In this document: one piece after another, positions 1 to 10,900 of the stretch
Layout of the letters: each line of letters opens with the position of its first letter
Position numbering within the stretch: position 1 is the stretch's first letter
From: Nemertoderma westbladi
Lineage: Eukaryota; Xenacoelomorpha; Nemertodermatida; Nemertodermatidae
Direction of reading: 5' to 3'
DNA: 64,000 nt
Assembly: GCA_032718475.1 (NCBI GenBank)
Contig: JAUCBJ010006329.1
Location: 62,001 to 126,000 of the forward strand
Notes under the pieces: generated by a model
Told to the model about the DNA's origin: nothing
The model's database searches: none
The model's input: the letters and a program-made list of their open reading frames with translations, nothing else
Position numbers and translations under genes: made by a program

Positions 1-429
1 GACTTTCATTTAAGATTCGCTATCTCATAGAGTGGGTTAGAAGTTATAAATATGAAAATCGTTGTGGTTTTTGAAAAAAATCAAAGGATATTTTGGTTAA
101 TTATTGCTGAAAAACACCAAGGATTTTGACATGGCTTTAATACTTCATTATGTTCATGAAATAGCTGAGATATTTGAGGTGAATTATTGCATTACATAAT
201 AACTTTAACTGCAGCCACATTAGCAATACGATGAAACTATAATAAATATTCTAGAACACAACAATATTAACAGGGAGATAGGCTACTTATCTCTTCATTC
301 TGAGAGCCTCAAAAAGGGGGTGTTCCGACGCAATCAAAATTCATCCATCTCCTGGGGAAAGACGAAGCAAATAACAGCTGATTTCTTCTATAAATGAAAG
401 TGTTACCTGCTCTTTTGACTTTCATTTAA
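1..429 (+). repeat. 416-bp satellite, left block (about one monomer)
   Basis: Tandem satellite, cut by the window start and by the element that begins at 430. The monomer anchor ACAATATT lies at 261. The sequence is type A (GAGAGCCTCAAAAAGG then TTCCGACGC). From roughly the anchor onward it matches about 8777-8945 closely, the left end of a large duplication, which shows that the satellite was continuous here before the insertion. No gene is present. Confidence 0.95.
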
Positions 430-441
430 CCCTATTAAACC

Positions 442-470
442 CGGGGGGGGGGTCAATATGACCCCCCCCG
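442..470. repeat. G/C-run palindrome at element end
   Basis: A run of ten G, then TCAATATGA, then a run of eight C forms a long hairpin beginning 12 bp inside the element terminus. A matching palindrome sits near the other end (1917-1940), so the two ends share this structure although the sequence between CCCTATTA and the palindrome differs. It may act as a cruciform or as a transposase recognition structure (inference). Confidence 0.8.
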
Positions 471-719
471 TGGTTTTTTTATTATAATTCTGAAACAAAC
501 GCAGTTGGGAATCTGAAATTTTATGACTTTTCCTAAAAATCTATTGTCTTCCTAGTAGTGAAAACCGTTTTCAAAAATATTGGGTACTTTTCGAGTTATA
601 GCACCATTTTTTAACCCTACTTTTGGCACTTTTTTTGAGACGTTTTTTGAAAATTACATTTCATTAAATATGAATTGTAACATCTCTAATTTTGATTTAC
701 ACCGGTTTTTTGGTGTTAG

Positions 720-1500
720 AAATTTGATGGAATTCATATAAATTGATTTAGAAATTTCAAACTTGTATTTTTCGGCGGGTACCAAATTTTGGTGCCAGCA
801 CCAAATTTTGAAATAAGTCAATTTTGTAAATTGAACGTTTGAAACTTGTTTTTTACGCAATTGGGGTTTTTTGGGTTTCTGGATTCAATGAAATATATGC
901 GAGTTGCACCAAGCGTATCAAACTTGTATTTTTCGGTGCTGTGTGCAAATTTTGGTGCTAGCACGAAATTTTGAAAAATCCATTCAATAGATAAAATTGC
1001 TTGTGACAATTTATTTCTTGCTTTTTAGAGGTTTATGGCTGTTCTGAATTCAATGGAAAATATAATTATCGAACTAGACATCTCAAACTTATTTTTCGGA
1101 TGTGGGTGCAAAATGTGGTGCTAGCACCAAATTTTGAAAACCATCAAATATATCAATTGATTGTGTCACCTTGTTTCTTGCGTTATACGGGTTTGTGATG
1201 GTTCTGAATTCAATGGAATCAGTAAAAATTTCATAAGAGTTCTCAAACTTGTATTTTTCGCCGGTGGGTGAAAATTGTTGTGCCAGCACCAAATTTTGGA
1301 AAATATGCAAATTGATAAGTAGATAGTATCACCTTGTTTCTTGCGTTATACGGGTTTATGAGGGTCCTGAATCCGATGGAATCAATAAAAACAGCACTGG
1401 ACATCGCAAACTTGTACTTTTTGGTGATGGGTACGAAATTTGGTGCTAGCACCAAAATTTGCCAAATTACGCCGAAAAATACAAGTAGCAATGATCTGGC
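720..1500 (-). repeat. Five ~163-bp tandem repeats inside piggyBac-like copy 1
   Basis: The core GTGCYRGCAC occurs at 792, 955, 1118, 1280 and 1443, spaced 163, 163, 162 and 163 bp. On the minus strand each core is followed by a stretch ending in AAAAATACAAGTTTG. The strongest cores are the perfect palindrome GGTGCTAGCACC. The minus-strand open frames at 818-1009, 1089-1310 and 1243-1491 are readings of these repeats and are not genes. Confidence 0.9.
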
Positions 1501-1916
1501 ATATTAGAAATGTATTCCATTAGAATCAGCGTCCTCGAAAACCTGAAAATGTGAATTTATAGCATCGTATAAGTGAATTAAAAATTTTGTGTTCTAACTG
1601 AAAAGTGCTGGTTACTTGTTTTTTTCATTTTTTTCCTACGCAGAGAGGACTAAACAGCCATTTATAGTAATCATATCATTTTTTAATATTTTCCAATGTA
1701 TTTTGCACCCCAGAAAACCTGTATTGAAAAATAATTAGCCGAAAATGTAACTTTCAAATTTGGTGAAAATTGTGCACTACTTGTAATTTTGGTGCTGCAA
1801 TATAACCACCCCAGTACATTTGTTCGAAATTTTTTTTTTTCGGTCGGATCCAGACAAGTGATACCTACGTACAAACAAAAAATCAGACGTTTTCGTAAAT
1901 ATTTGTAGATTTTAGA

Positions 1917-1940
1917 GGGGGGGGTCAATATGACCCCCTC
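1917..1940. repeat. G/C-run palindrome at the other element end
   Basis: A run of eight G, then TCAATATGA, then five C forms a hairpin about 40 bp from the right terminus. It mirrors the palindrome at 442-470. Confidence 0.75.
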
Positions 1941-1981
1941 CCGGTATTTGTACAACATTTTATAGCCCGGTACTAATAGGG

Positions 1982-4900
1982 TTAAGATTCTCTATCTCGT
2001 GGAGTGGATTATAAGTTATAAATATGAAAATCGATGTGGTTTTTTAAAAAAATCAGAGGATATTTTGATAAATTATTGCTGAAAAACCCCAAGGATTTTG
2101 ACATGGCTTTAATACTTCATTATGTTCATGAAAAAACTGAGATATTTGAGGATTATTAAACTATAATAAATATTCTAGAACACAACAATATTAACAGGGA
2201 GATATGCTACTTATCTCTTCACTCTGAGAGCCTCAAGAACGGGGTGTTCCGACGCAATCAAATTTCATTCATCTCCATGGGAAAGACGAAGCAAATAACA
2301 GCTGATTTCTTCTATAAATGTAAGTGTTACCTGTTCTTTTGAATTTCATTTAAGATTCGCTATCTCATAGAGTGGGTTAGAAGTTATAAATATGAAAATC
2401 GTTGTGGTTTTAGAAAAAAATCAAAGGATATTTTGATTAATTATTGCTGAAAAACACCAAGGATTTTAACATGGCTTTAATACTTCATTATGTTCATGAA
2501 ATAGCTGAGATATTTGAGGTGAATTATTGCATTACATAATAACTTTAACTGAAGCCACATTAGCAATACGATGAAACTATAATAAATATTCTAGAACACA
2601 ACAATATTAACAGGGAGATAGGCTACTTATCTCTCCACTCTGAGAGCCTCAAAAAGGGCGTGTTCCGACGCTATCAAAATTCATCCATCTCCTGGGGAAA
2701 GACGAAGCAAAGAACAGCTGATTACTTCTATAAATGAAAGTGTTACCTGCTCCTTTGACTTTCATTTAAGATTCTTTATCATTTGGAGTGGGTTAGAAGT
2801 CATGAATATGAAAAACGATGTCGTTTTTTGTAAAAAATCTGAGGATATTTTGATAAATTATTGCTGAAAAACCCCAAGGATTTTGACATGGCTTTAATAC
2901 TTCATTATGTTCATGAAAAAACTGAGATATTTGAGGTGAATTTCATAATAACTTTAACTCCAGCCACTTTAGCAATACGATGAAACTATACTAAATATTC
3001 TAGAACACAACAATATTAACATGGAGATAGGATATTTATCTCTCCACTCAGGCAGCCACAGATAGGGAGGGGTGTTTTGACACAATCAAAATTCAACCAT
3101 CTCCAGGGGAAAGACGAAGCAAATAACAGCTGATTACTTCTATAAATGTAAGTGTTACCTGTTCTTTTGACTTTCATTTAAGATTCGCTATCTCATAGAG
3201 TGGGTTAGAAGTAATAAATATGAAAATCGTTGTGGTTTTTGAAAAAAATCAAAGGATATTTTGATTAATTATTGCTGAAAAACACCAAGGATTTTAACAT
3301 GGCTTTAATACTTCATTATGTTCATGAAATAGCTGAGATATTTGAGGTGAATTATTGCATTACATAATAACTTTAACTGCAGCCACATTAGCAATACGAT
3401 GAAACTATAATAAATATTCTAGAACACAACAATATTAACAGGGAGATAGGCTACTTATCTCTTCATTCTGAGAGCCTCAAAAAGGGGGTGTTCCGACGCA
3501 ATCAAAATTCATCCATCTCCTGGGGAAAGACGAAGCAAATAACAGCTGATTACTTCTATAAAGGAAAGTGTTACCTGTTCTTATGACTTTCGTTTAAGAT
3601 TCTCTATCTCGTGGAGTGGATTATAAGTTATAAATATGAATATCGATGTGGTTTTTGAAAAAAAATCAGAGGATATTTTGATAAATTATTGCTGAAAAAC
3701 CCCAAGGATTTTGACATGGCTTTAATACTTCATTATGTTCATGAAAAAACTGAGATATTTGAGGTGAATTATTGCATTACATAATAACTTTAACTCCAGC
3801 CACTTTAGTAATACGATGAAACTATACTAAATATTCTAGAACACAACAATATTAACATGGAGATAGGCTATTTATCTCTCCACTCAGGCAGCCACAGATA
3901 GGGAGGGGTGTTTTGACACAATCAAAATTCAACCATCTCCAGGGGAAAGACGAAGCAAAGAACAGCTGATTACTTCTATAAATGTAAGTGTTACCTGTTC
4001 TTTTGACTTTCATTTAAGATTCTTTATCTTTTGGAGTGGGTTAGAAGTCATGAATATGAAAAACGATGTCGTTTTTTGTAAAAAATCTGAGGATATTTTA
4101 ATAAATTATTGCTGAAAAACCCCATGGATTTTGACATGGCTTTAATACTCATTATATTCATGAAGAAACTGAGATATTTGAAGTGAATTATTGCATTACA
4201 TAATAACTTCAACTCTAGCCACATTAGCAATACGATGAAACTATAATAAAAATTCTAGACCACAACAATATTAACATGGAGATAGGCTACTTATCTCTCC
4301 ACTCTGAGAGCCTCAAAAAGGGGGTGTTCCGACGCAATCAAAATTCATCCATCTCCAGGGGAAAGACGAAGCAAAGAATAGCTGATTACTTCTATAAATG
4401 TAAGTGTTACCTGTTTTTTGACTTTCGTTTAAGATTCTTTATCTTGTGGACTGGGATAGAAGTCATGAATATGAAAATCGATGTCGTTTTTTGTAAAAAA
4501 TCGGAGGAGATTTTGATAAATTATTTTGACATGGCTTTAATACTTCATTATGTTCATGAAAAAACTGAGATATTTGAGGTGAATTCTTGCATTACATAAT
4601 AACTTTAACTCCAGCCACTTTAGCAATACGATGAAACTATACTAAATATTCTAGAACACAACAATATTAACAGGGAGATAGGCTACTTATCTCTTCACTC
4701 TGAGAGCCTCAAGAACGGGGTGTTCCGACGCAATCAAATTTCATTCATCTCCATGGGAAAGACGAAGCAAAGAACAGCTGATTACTTCTATAAATGTAAG
4801 TGTTACCTGTTCTTTTGACTTTCATTTAAGATTCGCTATCTCATAGAGTGGGTTAGAAGTTATAAATATGAAAATCGTTGTGGTTTTTGAAAAAAATCAA

Positions 4901-7900
4901 AGGATATTTTGATTAATTATTGCTGAAAAACACCAAGGATTTTGACATGGCTTTAATACTTCATTATGTTCATGAAAAAACTGAGATATTTGAGGATTAT
5001 TAAACTATAATAAATATTCTAGAACACAACAATATTAACAGGGAGATAGGCTACTTATCTCCTTCACTCTGAGAGCCTCAATAACGGGGTGTTCCGACGC
5101 AATCAAATTTCATTCATCTCCATGGGAAAGACGACGCAAAGAACAGCTGATTACTTCTATAAATGTAAGTGCTACCTGTTCTTTTGACTTTCATTTAAGA
5201 TTCGCTATCTCATAGAGTGGGTTAGAAGTTATAAATATGAAAATCGTTGTGGTTTTTGAAAAAAATCAAAGGATATTTTGATTAATTATTGCTGAAAAAC
5301 ACCAAGGATTTTAACATGGCTTTAATACTTCATTATGTTCATGAAATAGCTGAGATATTTGAGGTGAATTATTGCATTACATAATAACTTTAACTGCAGC
5401 CACATTAGCAATACGATGATACTATAATAAATATTCTAGAACACAACAATATTAACAGGGAGATATGCTACTTATCTCTCCACTCTGAGAGCCTCAAAAA
5501 GGGGGTGTTCCGACGCTATCAAAATTCATCCATCTCCTGGGGAAAGACGAAGCAAAGAACAGCTGATTACTTCTATAAATGAAAGTGTTACCTGCTCCTT
5601 TGACTTTCATTTAAGATTCTTTATCTTTTGGAGTGGGTTAGAAGTCATGAATATGAAAAACGATGTCGTTTTTTGTAAAAAATCTGAGGATATTTTGATA
5701 AATTATTGCTGAAAAACCCCAAGGATTTTGACATTGCTTTAATACTTCATTATGTTCATGAAAAAACTGAGATATTTGAGGTGAATTATTGCATTACATA
5801 ATAACTTTAACTCCATCCACTTTAGCAATACGACGAAACTATAATAAATATTCTAGAACACAACAATATTAACATGGAGATAGGCTACTTATCTCTCCAC
5901 TCTGAGAGCCTCAAAAAGGGGGTGTTCCGACGCAATCAAAATTCATCCATCTCCAGGGGAAAGACGAAGCAAAGAATAGCTGATTACTTCTATAAATATA
6001 AGTGATCTGTTCTTATGACTTTCGTTTAAGATTCTCTATCTTGTGGAGTGGGTTAGAAGTTATAAATATGAAAATCGATGTGGTTTTTGAAAAAAATCAG
6101 AGGATATTTTGATAAATTATAGCTGAAAAACCCCAAGGATTTTGACATGGCTTTAATACTCATTATATTCATGAAATAGCTGAGATATTTGAGGTGAATT
6201 ATTGCGTTACATATTAACTTTGGCTCCAGCCGCTTTGGCAATACGATGAAACTATAATAAAAATTCTAGACCACAACAATATTAACAGGGAGATAGGCTA
6301 CTTATCTCTTCATTCTGAGAGCCTCAAAAAGGGGGTGTTCCGACTCAATCAAAATTCATCCATCTCCTGGGGAAAGACGAAGCAAATAACAGCTGATTAC
6401 TTCTATAAAGGAAAGTGTTACCTGTTCTTATCACTTTCGTTTAAGATTCTCTATCTCGTGGAGTGGATTATAAGTTATAAATATGAAAATCGATGTGGTT
6501 TTTGAAAAAAATCAGAGGATATTTTGATAAATTATTGCTGAAAAACCCCAAGTATTTTGACATGGCTTTAATACTCATTATATTCATGAAATAGCTGAGA
6601 TATTTGAGGTGAATTATTGCGTTACATATTAACTTTGGCTCCAGCCGCTTTGGCAATACGATGAAACTATACTAAATATTCTAGAACACAACAATATTAA
6701 CATGGAGATAGGCTATTTATCTCTCCACTCAGGCAGCCACAGATAGGGAGGGGTGTTTTGACAAAATCAAAATTCAACCATCTCCAGGGGAAAGACGAAG
6801 CAAATAACAGCTGATTACTTCTATAAATGTAAGTGTTACCTGTTCTTTTGACTTTCATTTAAGATTCGCTATCTCATAGAGTGGGTTAGAAGTTATAAAT
6901 ATGAAAATCGTTGTGGTTTTTGAAAAAAATCAAAGGATATTTTGATTAATTATTGCTGAAAAACACCAAGGATTTTAACATGGCTTTAATACTTCATTAT
7001 GTTCATGAAATAGCTGAGATATTTGAGGTGAATTATTGCATTACATAATAACTTTAACTGCAGCCACATTAGCAATACGATGAAACTATAATAAATATTC
7101 TAGAACACAACAATATTAACAGGGAGATAGGCTACTTATCTCTCCACTCTGAGAGCCTCAAAAAGGGCGTGTTCCGGCGCTATCAAAATTCATCCATCTC
7201 CTGGGGAAAGACGAAGCAAAGAACAGCTGATTACTTCTATAAATGAAAGTGTTACCTGTTCTTTTGAATTTCATTTAAGATTCGCTATCTCATAGAGTGG
7301 GTTAGAAGTTATAAATATGAAAATCGTTGTGGTTTTTGAAAAAAATCAAAGGATATTTTGATTAATTATTGCTGAAAAACCCCAAGGATTTTAACATGGC
7401 TTTAATACTTCATTATGTTCATGAAATAGCTGAGATATTTGAGGTGAATTATTGCATTACATAATAACTTTAACTGAAGCCACATTAGCAATACGATGAA
7501 ACTATAATAAATATTCTAGAACACAACAATATTAACAGGGAGATAGGCTATTTATCTCTCCACTCTGAGAGCCTCAAAAAGGGCGTGTTCCGGCGCCATC
7601 AAAATTCATCCATCTCCTGGGGAAAGACGAAGCAAAGAACAGCTGATTACTTCTATAAATGAAAGTGTTACCTGCTCCTTTGACTTTCATTTAAGATTCT
7701 TTATCTTTTGGAGTGGGTTAGAAGTCATGAATATGAAAAACGATGTCGTTTTTTGTAAAAAATCTGAGGATATTTTGATAAATTATTGCTGAAAAACCCC
7801 AAGGATTTTGACATGGCTTTAATACTTCATTATGTTCATGAAAAAACTGAGATATTTGAGGTGAATTATTGCATTACATAATAACTTTAACTCCAGCCAC

Positions 7901-10900
7901 TTTAGTAATACGATGAAACTATACTAAATATTCTAGAACACAACAATATTAACATGGAGATAGGCTATTTATCTCTCCTCTCAGGCAGCCACAGATAGGG
8001 AGGGGTGTTTTGACACAATCAAAATTCAACCATCTCCAGGGGAAAGACGAAGCAAATAACAGCTGATTACTTCTATAAATGTAAGTGTTACCTGTTCTTT
8101 TGACTTTCATTTAAGATTCGCTATCTCATAGAGTGGGTTAGAAGTTATAAATATGAAAATCGTTGTGGTTTTTGAAAAAAATCAAAGGATATTTTGATTA
8201 ATTATTGCTGAAAAACACCAAGGATTTTAACATGGCTTTAATACTTCATTATGTTCATGAAATAGCTGAGATATTTGAGGTGAATTATTGCATTACATAA
8301 TAACTTTAACTGCAGCCACATTAGCAATACGATGAAACTATAATAAATATTCTAGAACACAACAATATTAACAGGGAGATAGGCTACTTATCTCTCCACT
8401 CTGAGAGCCTCAAAAAGGGCGTGTTCCGACGCTATCAAAATTCATCCATCTCCTGGGGAAAGACGAAGCAAAGAACAGCTGATTACTTCTATAACTGAAA
8501 GTGTTACCTGTTCTTATGACTTTCGTTTAAGATTCTCTATCTTGTGGAGTGGATTAGAAGTTATAAATATGAAAATCGATGTGGTTTTTGAAAAAAATCA
8601 GAGGATATTTTGATAAATTATTGCTGAAAAACCCAAAGTATTTTGACATGGCTTTAATACTCATTATATTCATGAAATAGCTGAGATATTTGAGGTGAAT
8701 TATTGCGTTACATATTAACTTTGGCTCCTGCCGCTTTGGCAATACGATGAAACTATAATAAAAATTCTAGACCACAACAATATTAACAGGGAGATAGGCT
8801 ACTTATCTCTTCATTCTGAGAGCCTCAAAAAGGGGGTGTTCCGACGCAATCAAAATTCATCCATCTCCTGGGGAAAGACGAAGGAAATAACAGCTGATTT
8901 CTTCTATAAATGAAAGTGTTACCTGCTCTTTTGACTTTCATTTAAGATTCTCTATCTCGTGGAGTGGATTATAAGTTATAAATATGAAAATCGATGTGGT
9001 TTTTTAAAAAAATCAGAGGATATTTTGATAAATTATTGCTGAAAAACCCCAAGGATTTTGACATGGCTTTAATACTTCATTATGTTCATGAAAAAACTGA
9101 GATATTTGAGGATTAATAAACTATAATAAATATTCTAGAACACAACAATATTAACAGGGAGATAGGCTACTTATCTCTTCACTCTGAGAGCCTCAAGAAC
9201 GGGGTGTTCCGACGCAATCAAATTTCATTCATCTCCATGGGAAAGACGACGCAAAGAACAGCTGATTACTTCTATAAATGTAAGTGTTACCTGTTCTTTT
9301 GAATTTCATTTAAGATTCGCTATCTCATAGAGTGGGTTAGAAGTTATAAATATGAAAATCGTTGTGGTTTTTGAAAAAAATCAAAGGATATTTTGATTAA
9401 TTATTGCTGAAAAACACCAAGGATTTTAACATGGCTTTAATACTTCATTATGTTCATGAAATAGCTGAGATATTTGAGGTGAATTATTGCATTACATAAT
9501 AACTTTAAATGAAGCCACATTAGCAATACGATGAAACTATAATAAATATTCTAGAACACAACAATATTAACAGGGAGATAGGCTACTTATCTCTCCACTC
9601 TGAGAGCCTCAAAAAGGGCGTGTTCCGACGCTATCAAAATTAATGCCATCTCCTGGGGAAAGACGAAGCAAAGAACAGCTGATTACTTCTATAAATGAAA
9701 GTGTTACCTGCTCCTTTGACTTTCATTTAAGATTCTTTATCATTTGGAGTGGGTTAGAAGTCATGAATATGAAAAACGATGTCGTTTTTTGTAAAAAATC
9801 TGAGGATATTTTGATAAATTATTGCTGAAAAACCCCAAGGATTTTGACATGGCTTTAATACTTTATTATGTTCATGAAAAAACTGAGATATTTGAGGTGA
9901 ATTACATAATAACTTTAACTCCAGCCACTTTAGCAATACGATGAAACTATACTAAATATTCTAGAACACAACAATATTAACATGGAGATAGGCGATTTAT
10001 CTCTCCACTCAGGCAGCCACAGATAGGGAGGGGTGTTTTGACACAATCAAAATTCAACCATCTCCAGGGGAAAGACGAAGCAAATAACAGCTGATTACTT
10101 CTATAAATGTAAGTGTTACCTGTTCTTTTGACTTTCATTTAAGTTTCGCTATCTCATAGAGTGGGTTAGAAGTTATAAATATGAAAATCGTTGTGGTTTT
10201 TGAATAAAATCAAAGGATATTTTGATTAATTATTGCTGAAAAACACCAAGGATTTTAACATGGCTTTAATACTTCATTATGTTCATGAAATAGCTGAGAT
10301 ATTTGAGGTGAATTATTGCATTACATAATAACTTTAACTGCAGCCACATTAGCAATACGATGAAACTATAATAAATATTCTAGAACACAACAATATTATC
10401 AGGGAGATAGGCTACTTATCTCTTCATTCTGAGAGCCTCAAAAAGGGCGTGTTCCGACGCTATGAAAATTCATCCATCTCCTGGGGAAAGACGAAGCAAA
10501 TAACAGCTGATTACTTCTATAAAGGAAAGTGTTACCTGTTCTTATGACTTTCGTTTAAGATTCTCTATCTCGTGGAGTGGATTATAAGTTATAAATATGA
10601 ATATCGATGTGGTTTTTGAAAAAAATCAGAGGATATTTTGATAAATTATTGCTGAAAAACACCAAGGATTTTGACATGGCTTTAATACTCATTATATTCA
10701 TAAAATAGCTGAGATATTTGAGGTGAATTATTGCGTTACATATTAACTTTGGCTCCAGCCGCTTTGGCAATACGATGAAACTATAATAAATATTATAGAA
10801 CACAACAATATTAACAGGGAGATAGGCTACTTATCTCTCCACTCTGAGAGCCTCAAAAAGGGCATGTTCCGACGCTATCAAAATTCATCCATCTCCTGGG

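Larger units (their letters stand above)
430..1981 (-). mobile_element. Non-autonomous piggyBac-like element, copy 1
   Basis: This 1552 bp insertion is flanked by TTAA at 426-429 and 1982-1985. Both ends read CCCTATTA inward. TTAA targets plus CCY-type ends are the signature of the piggyBac superfamily. An uninterrupted paralogous site is at 8942-8945, where the flanks join as CATTTAAGATTC. There is no transposase: the open frames inside (63-91 aa) are translations of an internal tandem repeat. The element consists of a palindromic left end, five ~163 bp repeats, a unique AT-rich part and a palindromic right end. A second, near-identical copy lies inverted at 47981-49533; I set the strand so that copy 2 is plus. 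Superfamily assignment rests on ends and target only. Confidence 0.88.
261..3560 (+). repeat. Large satellite duplication, copy 1 (6961-bp offset)
   Basis: With the 1552 bp insertion and its extra TTAA removed, this stretch aligns with about 8777-10520 at a constant offset of 6960-6961 bp. Both copies share the ~368 bp deletion monomer, the rare TTTATCATTTGGAG variant (2777 and 9737) and a short monomer with a deletion after GAGGTGAATT. The outer boundaries are approximate. Confidence 0.75.

Noticed and set aside
1243-1491. Open frames inside both piggyBac-like elements
   Set aside because: They are translations of the 163 bp tandem repeat; no transposase motif is present.
1683-1958. 91-aa minus-strand frame near the end of the first element, with a 63-aa counterpart at 48089
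   Set aside because: The frame differs in length between the two copies through small indels and includes the G/C palindrome, so it is not conserved coding sequence.
4276-4599. 107-aa open frame, the longest in the satellite
   Set aside because: It depends on a ~20 bp deletion peculiar to this monomer. Sister monomers carry stops, and no motif or conserved start context is seen.
6053-6241. Family of ~60-79 aa minus-strand frames repeated across the array
   Set aside because: They are the same satellite segment read on the minus strand. The frames differ in length and end with point changes, and the monomer length is not a multiple of three.
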